The notes beneath the pieces are model-generated. The model did not search any database, had not been told where the DNA came from, and saw nothing but the letters and a program-made list of their open reading frames with translations. A DNA stretch of 32,058 nt, from positions 1 to 32,058 of IMG/VR virus record IMGVR_UViG_3300042353_000427. One strand, given 5' to 3'. The position numbers were made by a program, and so were the translations under genes. The stretch is from a virus. This document shows positions 20,803 through 28,691 of this stretch, in pieces (position 1 is the stretch's first letter; each line of letters opens with the position of its first letter).

Positions 20803-21222
20803 TTAGGCGATCCCACGGGTGGCTGGGAGGCGGTAAGCCCAGAAGATGACACCATCAGCGGCGGCAGGTTCAAGGGAGACGAACATCGGAATAGTTCCGG
20901 TGGTGGCTGCGGTGATTGCCTTGCCTCCGGTGGTTGGCATCAAGCCAGTACCAGCGTTGGTGATTGCCGCACCAGCTTCGATCTGCACGCAGTTCGATGG
21001 CTGAAGGGAAATCGGGTCGGCGACCGTAGTTGACGTAGCCGCAAGTGCATGAGCGGTAGCGTCGAATCGACGGGTTGAGCCGTCGGTTACACCGCAAACG
21101 TAGTCGGTCACGGCAGTTGCCGGAGCGCCAGCAAAGCTAACCGTCGAAGACGAGAAAACCTTGCAGATGCGGAAGGGGTTGATGTCAGCGCCAGCGACGA
21201 GATTTGGAGAGAATTGAAGCAT
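20803..21222 (-). CDS. Capsid decoration-like protein (DUF2190-like)
   Basis: This 139-residue small A/T/G-rich beta protein has a strong AAAGGAAA ribosome site. Segments LVAGADINPFRICKVFS, YVCGVTDGSTRRFDAT and CVQIEAGAAITNAGTGLMP match the pattern of capsid cement proteins, where G-x-x-I-x-P-x-x-x-V and V-x-x-G-x-x-I are usual. Position between scaffold and capsid genes is the standard place. It would bind the outside of the expanded shell. Confidence 0.8.
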   Translation of the reverse strand: MLQFSPNLVAGADINPFRICKVFSSSTVSFAGAPATAVTDYVCGVTDGSTRRFDATAHALAATSTTVADPISLQPSNCVQIEAGAAITNAGTGLMPTTGGKAITAATTGTIPMFVSLEPAAADGVIFWAYRLPATRGIA

Positions 21223-21234
21223 TGTTGTTTCCTT

Positions 21235-21849
21235 TTAGCCCTTCATCCGGGCGTTGATTGCCTTGGCAAACTCTTCAGGCTTGCCAGCAAATTGCTTGAC
21301 TAATGAGCCAACGTCACCAATATCCATGCCACGCGGCAGGGCTGCTCGGCTCATATCAATCTTGGTTCCGATTGGGTCGCGGGCGAACAGGTCGCGCCAT
21401 GACTCAAGGAGAGCAACTGGGTTACGGGAAGCCTGCAACTGACCAACAAGCGCCTCGCGCTGTGAGTCTGGGATGCGGTAGCCCTCCTGCTCCATGATCT
21501 CCACTTCGCGCTCAAACTTCTCGCGCTTCAACTCGGCTTCAAGACGGGCGAACCGCGACTTGAGGCGAGCGTTTTCTGACCGAAGAGCGTAGGTCGAACG
21601 ACGGCTGGCAATGACGGATTCGTCTTCCATGTCGTCCTCTTCGCCTGCCTCAACGTCATGGCTCTCGATGTCGATGTGGACTTGACCGTCTTCCTCGGCC
21701 ATCTCGTCCTTCATCTCATCGTCGTCCTCAGCCATCTCGTCCTTGTCGTCCGAGTTGTCCGCGAACTTCTTCTTCATCATGTCCGAGAGTTCGGAGATGG
21801 CGCACTTCATGGCCTCCAACTCCTCGCGCATATCGTCGCTGGATGCCAT
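21235..21849 (-). CDS. Internal-start scaffold protein (Z/Nu3-like)
   Basis: Inside the protease gene, in frame, ATG 21849 is preceded by AAGGAGGAGG at seven to nine bases, an excellent ribosome site. The product has 204 residues: MASSDDMREELEAMKCAI, an acidic D/E/M-rich stretch and a long coiled coil, with no protease domain. Lambda C/Nu3 and Mu I/Z use the same plan to make scaffold in excess over protease. Inferred from the ribosome site and domain edge. Confidence 0.78.
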   Translation of the reverse strand: MASSDDMREELEAMKCAISELSDMMKKKFADNSDDKDEMAEDDDEMKDEMAEEDGQVHIDIESHDVEAGEEDDMEDESVIASRRSTYALRSENARLKSRFARLEAELKREKFEREVEIMEQEGYRIPDSQREALVGQLQASRNPVALLESWRDLFARDPIGTKIDMSRAALPRGMDIGDVGSLVKQFAGKPEEFAKAINARMKG

Positions 21850-22731
21850 GCTGGCCTCCTCCTTGGTAGTCGTCGGGACAAAGGTATTGAGTCCACCGCC
21901 GACCCCGACGAGGTCATGGTTGGACTTTGAACAAGTGATCTTCTCGCCCTTGCGGGTGAAATGGGTGTCCGGGAGAGGGCGGCGCGGGGTTTCACGCCCG
22001 AGCAACGCCACCTCAGAGAGATGGTTTGAGCCTGACCAGATCTCAGCCGACCGACGCGGAAACGCGTTAGTAGCAATGAAGCGGTCGAAAATATCGCGGT
22101 TGACTTCCATGTCGCCCACAATGTACCCAATTCCATCGCGTTCTTCGTAGGAAATTGTGGGGAATCGACCGACAGCCGACTTCGGTTCCTTGCCGTCCTT
22201 CTCGTGCATGATGACGAGGCGAGGGAACGAACCGCGAGCCATGTGCTTGCGCGTACTAGCGACGATGTCCTTGAGGCGCTTGTTGTTGAAACGCTTCAGC
22301 TCCGGGTCATCCTCGCCATCTATGGTTGGGTCGAACGCCATGAACAGTTCGACGCGCTCAATCATGACCTTGTCGCCATCTTCGGCGACTGTGTGAGATG
22401 TCTTTGCGTTCACGGTCTTCTCCTCTTTGCGGTCGAGTTCCTTGTCTTTGCGCTCTGCCCATGCCTTGCCAGCATCCCCGCCCCACAGGAGCCACGCGAT
22501 ATACCCGGCGGAATCCTTGCCCCAGCCCTCGCCCTGCTTGTCAACCTCATGCCGAGCGAAGTAGGACACCATCCGGCGCACGGTTTCGGGTGACAGGTTT
22601 GCCCGGTTCTTGATGTCACGCGCCCGCGCTACGCCGATCTCCGTGCCACCCCTGCCGTGCTTCTCGCGCAGCTCAAGGCCGCGGGCAGCATTCGATGCCA
22701 TCTCGGTGGTTGGTTTGAGGTCTATTTCCAT
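21235..22731 (-). CDS. Capsid maturation protease-scaffold fusion (Mu I-like)
   Basis: This 498-residue protein starts at ATG 22731, five bases after the previous stop; the frame up to 22803 is rejected. The N-terminal domain (1-95) carries NAARGLELREKHGRGGTEIG and AWLLWGGDAGKAWAE, a motif common at the front of phage protease-scaffold proteins. A middle domain (about 115-265) with VELFMAFDPTIDGED, FPRLVIMHEKDGKEP and AFPRRSAEIW resembles Mu I-type proteases. A very acidic coiled-coil scaffold follows, then a basic helix (about 395-430) and ordered C-terminus. Cleavage would remove the scaffold after shell assembly. An internal start makes the scaffold alone. Confidence 0.82.
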   Translation of the reverse strand: MEIDLKPTTEMASNAARGLELREKHGRGGTEIGVARARDIKNRANLSPETVRRMVSYFARHEVDKQGEGWGKDSAGYIAWLLWGGDAGKAWAERKDKELDRKEEKTVNAKTSHTVAEDGDKVMIERVELFMAFDPTIDGEDDPELKRFNNKRLKDIVASTRKHMARGSFPRLVIMHEKDGKEPKSAVGRFPTISYEERDGIGYIVGDMEVNRDIFDRFIATNAFPRRSAEIWSGSNHLSEVALLGRETPRRPLPDTHFTRKGEKITCSKSNHDLVGVGGGLNTFVPTTTKEEASMASSDDMREELEAMKCAISELSDMMKKKFADNSDDKDEMAEDDDEMKDEMAEEDGQVHIDIESHDVEAGEEDDMEDESVIASRRSTYALRSENARLKSRFARLEAELKREKFEREVEIMEQEGYRIPDSQREALVGQLQASRNPVALLESWRDLFARDPIGTKIDMSRAALPRGMDIGDVGSLVKQFAGKPEEFAKAINARMKG

Positions 22732-22735
22732 GCGG

Positions 22736-23767
22736 TTAGACAATCGCAGACAGGTTGGTGGCGATTTCAGACGACCCAAGATCATTAGGGTGAATGCCGT
22801 CATAAAGCCGATTGGTGTTGTTTGTCATGATTGACAAACCATCAATGTAGAACGTGTTCGCGTCACCAGCAGCCAACTCAGCCGCTTGTACTGCGCTTCG
22901 GTACTGGGCAAGCGTGATCGTATTGGTGTTGGGTGAGTAAATCGGGGAGATCACATGAATGGCAGCAGAAGGCAATGCCGCTCGGGCGTTAGTAATCCAC
23001 CCCTGCACGCGGGTCTGGAATGTCACTAGCGGCGTTTGAGCGTAGAAATCGTTATAGCCAATCATGTAGGTCACAACATTGCAGCCCGTGCCAGTCAACC
23101 CATTTCCATCTGCTGCAACTGCTGTCTGACCACCGTTTGCCAAATTTACCAATTGCTTGTTTTCGGCAATGGCTAGAAGGTACGGCCATGACGTTGTGAC
23201 CTTTGAAGCTGCCGACCCTTGCGTAATGCTGTCCCCGCACGTTGCTATTTTGTTGGCTGGCCGTGACACCGTTGTCATGGTTGCGCCTGTGTTCAATTCA
23301 ATCTTTCTCAACTCAAATCCAACCCAATACGCCCAAACAATTGTCACCGTCTTGGAGCCAGCGGCAAGGCTAAGTTCAATTGTCACAATTCCGGTTTCGT
23401 TCCACGCTTGCTCCCATTTATACGTTTTGACTTCTACACCATCAACAAGAATTGCTCCTGTGCTGAGGTTGTTATTGGTGTCTCCGGTGAATCTCACAAG
23501 ATCATTGTGAAACATAGACACGCGCACGGAAGTAGCCGTTGTTGTGAACGACACACGGCTTCCCGGCGCTGCATTTTCAAAGTCATAACCGGGCGAAGAA
23601 ACTGGGCGAAGGAACCGAAGCGTGCTTGCCGACTGCTCCGCAATAGACGCGTAATCCGAGACGGTGAAGCTTGCCGAGTTCGGCAAGTATTGCGTCCATC
23701 CCGCTGCCGTCCCGCTTAATCCGGGGCGACGGAATCGTCTTATGGCGTTGGAGAGTCGGTTCCGCAT
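22736..23767 (-). CDS. SGNH/GDSL esterase with N-terminal jelly-roll domain
   Basis: This 343-residue protein has the blocks of an SGNH hydrolase: CGDSITQGS (Ser180 nucleophile), NLANGGQTA (block II glycine), IGYNDF (Asn239) and DGIHPNDLG (Asp323, His326). A beta-sandwich-like domain of about residues 35-165 (SVRVSMFHNDLVRF, GIVTIELSLAAGSKTVTIVW) stands in front, as in CE2-type carbohydrate deacetylases. It probably removes acetyl groups from host polysaccharide. It lies in the head module right after a spike-like protein and before the protease, not among tail genes. The first 18 residues are arginine-rich. Coupled by TAATG. Confidence 0.85.
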   Translation of the reverse strand: MRNRLSNAIRRFRRPGLSGTAAGWTQYLPNSASFTVSDYASIAEQSASTLRFLRPVSSPGYDFENAAPGSRVSFTTTATSVRVSMFHNDLVRFTGDTNNNLSTGAILVDGVEVKTYKWEQAWNETGIVTIELSLAAGSKTVTIVWAYWVGFELRKIELNTGATMTTVSRPANKIATCGDSITQGSAASKVTTSWPYLLAIAENKQLVNLANGGQTAVAADGNGLTGTGCNVVTYMIGYNDFYAQTPLVTFQTRVQGWITNARAALPSAAIHVISPIYSPNTNTITLAQYRSAVQAAELAAGDANTFYIDGLSIMTNNTNRLYDGIHPNDLGSSEIATNLSAIV

Positions 23768-24945
23768 TAGATGCTATACCACGCCGCGCCCATGTTGACT
23801 GTTCCGCTTCCAACTGTTGCCTTGAATTGCACTTGAACCAACTGAGATCCAACCGCGTCAACAAGGGCTGAAGCTGTTTCGGTCGCTGTGGCTGTTACCG
23901 TCGATGGGCGGTAAAGCGAAGCGTCTGGGCTGAGTGCCACCTGCGTGATGTTTGAGAAGACATACGAGGGGACATTGTTGACCGTCATAACAGCAACAGT
24001 TCCCGTGCTGTAAGCCAGCGTCAAGTCTGCCAAGACGGTTGGGAACCATGCGGTAACTGGCGGGACGGTTGTGTTCGTTGCCGTGACGGCCGCAGTAGTG
24101 GTAGCAAGGTACGGAGATGCCGATGTTCCCCATTCAACCTGACCGCCCCACACCACAACTCCCTTGGTGAGATCGGAAACATATGAACCTATACCCCAAT
24201 TGCCACCACCAACTCCCGGTGTTCCTGTTGGATTTGGAGATATCAAGAAATACTGTACTTGGCGGCAGGTAATAGCCACGCGATACCACAAAAGACCAGT
24301 ACCTGCAACGGGTGTGACCGTAGCGGTTGGCGTAGAAGTAAACCATGTTCCTGTGTTAATAAATTCAGTCTCTGTGATGGTTCCGGTATTCAAATCAATA
24401 GTGACCGCGTAATAGGGGCCACCCGAACCGTTGCCACAACTAACAGATGCGTATTGCCGACCCAGTCCACCTTTGACATAGACCGAATGCGTTCGGATAT
24501 CGGTAGATGCCCCGGGCGCACCTAAATCACGACCAATGAAATGTCCGACTGCGGCTCCTACGTTTGTTTCAAGAACATTATCTGCGGTTGTCGTTCCATC
24601 TGGCGCAACTGACGCATTGATAGAGCCACCAGTTACTGCAAGGTTAGACTTGATCCACGCAGCATTATCAAAATCTTGGCTGTAGGTGATGAGGTTCGTA
24701 TAGGTGACCGGAATCGGACACGGGTTCCAGCCAACCACGCGCATACCAACCCCAGTAGCGTTGTTCACGCTGCTCAATGGGGTGATCTTCAACAGGCTTG
24801 GGCATACGGCCGTTTCGAGGGTGTAAATGACCCCGGTCGTTGGCTTGGTGGTCGTAGGTGCAATTGATCCGTAACTTGCCGATGCAGCTGCGGGGGCAAG
24901 GAATTGCGACGCTGGTTGTGCAGTCGATAGAAATGATTGTGGCAT
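23767..24945 (-). CDS. Head-spike-like carbohydrate-binding protein
   Basis: The protein is 392 residues, with ribosome site GAGGAGAAC. Residues 80-285 match the layout of phage head spike/fibre domains: NLITYSQDFDNAAWIKSNL, SVAPDGTTTADNV, THSVYVKGG, then WYRVAITC and VVVWGGQVEWGTSASPYLAT, where the N-L-x-x-S-x-x-F and G-x-Q-x-E-x-G ... Y-x-x-T marks are diagnostic. These domains resemble carbohydrate-binding modules. A second beta domain follows. Placed directly before the esterase, it may hold that enzyme on the capsid or bind the same polysaccharide. Confidence 0.82.
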   Translation of the reverse strand: MPQSFLSTAQPASQFLAPAAASASYGSIAPTTTKPTTGVIYTLETAVCPSLLKITPLSSVNNATGVGMRVVGWNPCPIPVTYTNLITYSQDFDNAAWIKSNLAVTGGSINASVAPDGTTTADNVLETNVGAAVGHFIGRDLGAPGASTDIRTHSVYVKGGLGRQYASVSCGNGSGGPYYAVTIDLNTGTITETEFINTGTWFTSTPTATVTPVAGTGLLWYRVAITCRQVQYFLISPNPTGTPGVGGGNWGIGSYVSDLTKGVVVWGGQVEWGTSASPYLATTTAAVTATNTTVPPVTAWFPTVLADLTLAYSTGTVAVMTVNNVPSYVFSNITQVALSPDASLYRPSTVTATATETASALVDAVGSQLVQVQFKATVGSGTVNMGAAWYSI

Positions 24946-25851
24946 TTACAGTTCTCCTCTGCGCTTCATGTCGAGCGCGATTGCGACCGCTTGGTCTTGT
25001 GGCTTGCCTTCTTTGATGAGCTTGGCGATCTTCGCGCCGACGGCTGGGTCAGCGGCGGACATGATCTTCAGCCCTGCCTTCTGCTCCTCGGTCTGCTCGC
25101 GGGTCATGCGGGTCTTTGCGCCGGGGCGGGAGAACGTGCCCAAGTATTGAGCATCCAAGGTCATCCCTAAAGATTTTGCTCTATTCTGAAACTCTTTAAT
25201 TTCTTCCCGTGATTTTTTAATAGTAGCAATTGATTCCTTAATAACGCCGTTTTCCGAATCAAGGAGAAGGCTCAATTTTGCCTTTCTTTTGATATCACGC
25301 GTGTTATTTATTTGGGCGGTCAATTTCTGGATATTTGCTTTTGCTTCTTTTATATTGTCATTCCGATTGCCAATACGCCATATCGCCCCATGAATTCTGC
25401 CTTGAATTGACGCTTGATCGCGTTCCCCATAAGACGTTGCTGCTGGGCCGAATCCAAACTCTGCCTTCGCGCCAGAGCGGGCGAAGTTATAGTCATTTAA
25501 TCCTTCTATGGATTGACCAATTCCGGATGCCGCTTCATCAAAAACTGAACTGTACTCTTCAGCGTCAACATCGCCATTTACCGTTTGCGATTTTATTTTA
25601 GCCAGTTTCTTTGCCATCAAAGCCGTAAGTTCCTTCATTCCGGACATGGCATCGTTGTAATCCGATTCAATTCTCTTGAGTACCGCTACATTCTTTTTGG
25701 TCAATAGCGCCTTTTTGCGTACTGCTGCTGCTGCTTTGTCTTGGGCGACTTCCGCCTTGCGTGCAGGTGACCCCTTGAGTGGGGCTGGCCCCATTGCTGC
25801 AAATCCAAGACGGGCGGCGATTTCTTTGCCTGTGTTGCTCATGTTGTGCAT
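24946..25851 (-). CDS. Tagged coiled-coil cassette protein, short form
   Basis: This 301-residue protein starts at ATG 25851, with GGAG nine bases upstream; a start at 25866 lacks a ribosome site. Order: RLGFAAMG start motif; cassette B (MGPAPLKGSPARKAEVAQ); tag FARSGAKAEFGF; cassette A, a coiled coil with INNTRDIKRKAKLSLLLD and AKSLGMTLD; tag FSRPGAKTR; and a C-terminal domain ending IKEGKPQDQAVAIALDMKRR, a motif known from other phage hypothetical proteins. Cassette A is AT-rich while the tags and flanks are GC-rich. It is highly basic. Placed between MuF-like and spike genes, it may be an internal head or ejected protein; function unknown. Confidence 0.75.
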   Translation of the reverse strand: MHNMSNTGKEIAARLGFAAMGPAPLKGSPARKAEVAQDKAAAAVRKKALLTKKNVAVLKRIESDYNDAMSGMKELTALMAKKLAKIKSQTVNGDVDAEEYSSVFDEAASGIGQSIEGLNDYNFARSGAKAEFGFGPAATSYGERDQASIQGRIHGAIWRIGNRNDNIKEAKANIQKLTAQINNTRDIKRKAKLSLLLDSENGVIKESIATIKKSREEIKEFQNRAKSLGMTLDAQYLGTFSRPGAKTRMTREQTEEQKAGLKIMSAADPAVGAKIAKLIKEGKPQDQAVAIALDMKRRGEL

Positions 25852-25876
25852 CGTAGCGATCTCCATTGCGATTTAT

Positions 25877-26959
25877 TTATGCGTTTACGAAACCGGGGTC
25901 AGGAACTTGGCGCGTGTCCACTAGGCGCTGACGCGCTCCGTTGTGCTTGGCAATAGCGGCTGGGTCAATCGTCCCGTTCGGGCGCGTCCAACGCTCGCGC
26001 AACGCCTCGGCGGCCGGGACGGGAATAATCGCGCAACGGCACGCGAATCCCAATGGGGGTGAGATTCCGAGGCGGTCGAACTCTGCCATTGTGTTTACAT
26101 AGCCGTCAAAGGCGCGGTGTGTTGGGCGTGTCCGATTGTCCTTGGTGGCGCTGAACTGCACCAGCGGGACGAAAGCCTGTACCCGCTCATCCCGTAGGAC
26201 TTCGGCGCTGCCCTCGGTCATGGCGCGGTTGGTGTTCGTCCGCAGGACGGTTTCAAGGCGGGAGGACGTTAGCCCCGTCCCGGTCATGAGTTGGGCGGTC
26301 GTTACGAAGTCGCCAAGGTTCATGGTCTTGATGAGCTTGCCGACCACGCTCTTGGTCGGGCGCTCCTCGATGACCTGCGCGATCAGTTCCTGCACCATGC
26401 GCGTCTGGGCGGGGTTCATGGCGGTGACAAAGAAGGTGGTATCGACAATCCGCTTCACCCGGGAGATAGCGCCTTGCGGCCCCCGTGTAACACCGCGTAA
26501 CAACGAATCGAGAATCGGGGACTGCTTGCGGAGGTCGGGAAGGGCGTTTTCGCGCTCGTGATCGGTCACGTCCCCGGCGCTGGCGGCTGCTGCCTTGATG
26601 AGCAGCTCCCAGTCGGCGCGGGAGATTGGGACGCGCTTCCTGAACCAACCCGTGATCGGAGCCATCCATTTCGTTCCGAAGCCTTCAAGGGAGATCGGCA
26701 CGTCTCGGTCAAACTTGACCGCGTCCCCATCGTCCAGCATTCCTTCAATAGCCCCGTCCGGGATCTTGGCGGTGTCCACGGTGTCACGCGCCCCGAACAA
26801 CCACGATGCCATCAGGAGCGCCGCAGTCGCCTCGTGGAACTCTGCCCACGCCGCGAGGGCATCTTCGCCCCTGACCTGAGCCGCGACCGCACGGCGGTAC
26901 GCCTGCTGCGACTGGCGCAGGACTTTGCGGAGGTGCTTGTCGAGTTCGGCTTTGGTCAT
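25877..26959 (-). CDS. MuF-like minor head protein
   Basis: This 360-residue protein has an N-terminal helical domain (KHLRKVLRQSQQAYRRAVAA), then the phage Mu F/SPP1 gp7 region near the C-terminus: VLRTNTNRAMTEGSAEVLRD, KDNRTRPTHRAFDGYVN and FACRCAIIPV. R-T-x-x-x-x-A, D-x-R-T-R-x-x-H and C-x-C are the family's metal-site marks. A few copies are built into the head near the portal. It overlaps the portal gene as ATGA. After the C-x-C it ends with a short helical tail and no fused toxin domain. Confidence 0.9.
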   Translation of the reverse strand: MTKAELDKHLRKVLRQSQQAYRRAVAAQVRGEDALAAWAEFHEATAALLMASWLFGARDTVDTAKIPDGAIEGMLDDGDAVKFDRDVPISLEGFGTKWMAPITGWFRKRVPISRADWELLIKAAAASAGDVTDHERENALPDLRKQSPILDSLLRGVTRGPQGAISRVKRIVDTTFFVTAMNPAQTRMVQELIAQVIEERPTKSVVGKLIKTMNLGDFVTTAQLMTGTGLTSSRLETVLRTNTNRAMTEGSAEVLRDERVQAFVPLVQFSATKDNRTRPTHRAFDGYVNTMAEFDRLGISPPLGFACRCAIIPVPAAEALRERWTRPNGTIDPAAIAKHNGARQRLVDTRQVPDPGFVNA

Positions 26960-28449
26960 CGCTTGCGCTTGCGAACGGCGGCTACCTTCGGCGCTTCAGG
27001 GGCTGGCTCGTCGCCCTCGCTCTCGTTGCCCTGCCCGAGCATGGCTGAGAGCGGGTTGGATGATGCGCCCGCGCTGCCAGCGGCTTGACCACCAAGGACG
27101 GATTCCCCGTCTTCCGGGTCGGACAGACCGAGGAGGTCGCGGACTTCGCGCTCGCTGACGCGGCCACCCATTTGGATAAACGTCTGAATCGCTTCCAGCC
27201 GCTCCTTCGGGTTCGGGCGCTCCGGGGCGAAGACGAACCGGATGCGGCGTGCATCCTCTTCGGAGGCTCCGAGCATCCCGGCAATGATGCGGACGAGGTC
27301 GGTGGTCAGGCTCTCCGCAAGGCAATCCGCGTGATAGCGGATGACGCGAGAAAGGGTATCGGCGTGGAGGTCGGCAACGCCTGACCCCATACCCGTCCCG
27401 CCAGCCTCGCTAGAGAGCGACTGACCGAGGATCGCTTCCTTGAGTTTGCCAGAGAGCCAGTTGACCAACTCCATAAAGATCTGGGCGCGGCCACCGTTCG
27501 CGTCCTTGATGTCGATGTCGTACATGGACTCGGTCGGCGAAATGCGGGGCAGGACGACCGAGTTGTCATTGACCAAGTTCTGCAAGATGGTCATCATCTC
27601 GCTCTTGGCGGCATCGTTTCCTGCTGGGTAGTACCCAACGCGGATGCCGAGGGCGTACCGCTCCACATAGGCGGCGGCGTTCTGTAGGACTTCCTGCTTC
27701 AAGAGCCAGATGTACCAGCAGACATCTCGCGCCCCTACGCCACGGTAAACCGTCTCGGCGCTGTTCGGGTCGATGAAGTTTGGCGCGGTGGTGAAGACGC
27801 GGTGCAGGACGATGGCGCGACGTTCGTTATCGTCAAACAGGTGGACGAGGGAGTCAAAGCCGAGGTCGGTGACGGATGCCTGATTGATATAGGCGCTACC
27901 AACGCGCATCGCCACGTTCCCGGTCTGGTCAAAGGCGAGGGTGTCGGAGGCGAGCGGGAGCCATTCGCGGATGCGTACTCCAAGGCGCGGGTCGCGGTCG
28001 TAGACCACGTTCACGGCGCTGCACCCGTACCAGACGGCTTCGTGCAGGGAACGGAACATATCGCTACGGCGCGGGGCTGCGCCGATGATCTCGGCAATGC
28101 GGTCGGCGAGCTTGACGAGGCGGGGATCTGATTCGTCGTCGGAAAGTACGTTCCACTCCAACCCGGCAAGGGTCACGAGCAGGGAGCGCAGCACGCCCTC
28201 AATGTCCGCGTCTGCACGCATCATCGCCTGATAGTTCGGGTCGAGGCGGTAGGCGAGGCTGGAGTTCCGCAGCATCAGGCTGGCGGTTCGGAAGAACGTC
28301 CGCTGCACTTCCACGGGCATCGCGAGCGGCCCGGTTAGTCCACGATCAATCGGAGGCGGCAGCGGCTTGCGCGGTCGCTTGGTTGGTGGCAATCCTGCGC
28401 CGGGGATCGACTGACGTTGCGAGAGCGGGTTGTTGATCGGGTCGGGCAT
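26956..28449 (-). CDS. Portal protein, DUF935 (Mu gp29-like)
   Basis: This 497-residue protein has a DUF935 portal layout. It contains YQAMMRADADIEGVLRSLLV (about 74-93), the core MFRSLHEAVWYGCSAVNVVY, KQEVLQNAAAYVERYALGI, and the late motif LGQSLSSEAGGTGMGSGVAD with its histidine, then RFVFAPERPNPKERLEAIQT. The last 60 residues are low-complexity with a basic end. Twelve copies form the DNA channel at one vertex and dock the terminase. Together with MuF, DUF1320 and protease-scaffold genes it marks the head module as Mu-like. Confidence 0.92.
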   Translation of the reverse strand: MPDPINNPLSQRQSIPGAGLPPTKRPRKPLPPPIDRGLTGPLAMPVEVQRTFFRTASLMLRNSSLAYRLDPNYQAMMRADADIEGVLRSLLVTLAGLEWNVLSDDESDPRLVKLADRIAEIIGAAPRRSDMFRSLHEAVWYGCSAVNVVYDRDPRLGVRIREWLPLASDTLAFDQTGNVAMRVGSAYINQASVTDLGFDSLVHLFDDNERRAIVLHRVFTTAPNFIDPNSAETVYRGVGARDVCWYIWLLKQEVLQNAAAYVERYALGIRVGYYPAGNDAAKSEMMTILQNLVNDNSVVLPRISPTESMYDIDIKDANGGRAQIFMELVNWLSGKLKEAILGQSLSSEAGGTGMGSGVADLHADTLSRVIRYHADCLAESLTTDLVRIIAGMLGASEEDARRIRFVFAPERPNPKERLEAIQTFIQMGGRVSEREVRDLLGLSDPEDGESVLGGQAAGSAGASSNPLSAMLGQGNESEGDEPAPEAPKVAAVRKRKR

Positions 28450-28691
28450 CAGGATTTCTCGTATGCAAGGGCTTTGATTTGGTCTACCGTCATGCGCTTG
28501 ACAACGCCGTTCGGCTGCTTCACTTCGTAGGACGTAGCAAAGGCTGGCGGGTTGGTCTGCCCACTGCGGAAGTCAAGCGTATACCCAATGCGCTTGAGCG
28601 CCGCTTCGGCTTGATCGATGGTCAGCTTGCGCTTGCTTGTCGGCAGGGCGAAGATGCCCAGTCGGCGCATGATGTCCTTGCGTTGGCTCAC
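28449..28691 (-). CDS. Small protein with RLG-F-A start motif, before the portal
   Basis: This 80-residue protein starts at GTG 28691 inside GTGA with the cassette protein gene; its stop overlaps the portal ATG (TGATG). It begins MSQRKDIMRRLGIFALP, resembling the starts of the two cassette proteins (MSKQDIEKRLGFAAQG; MSNTGKEIAARLGFAAMG). The rest is a small alpha-beta domain (IDQAEAALKRIGYTLDF, YEVKQPNGVVKRMTVDQIKA). No family recognised. The common start suggests that the three proteins share a partner or location in the particle. Confidence 0.72.
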   Translation of the reverse strand: MSQRKDIMRRLGIFALPTSKRKLTIDQAEAALKRIGYTLDFRSGQTNPPAFATSYEVKQPNGVVKRMTVDQIKALAYEKS

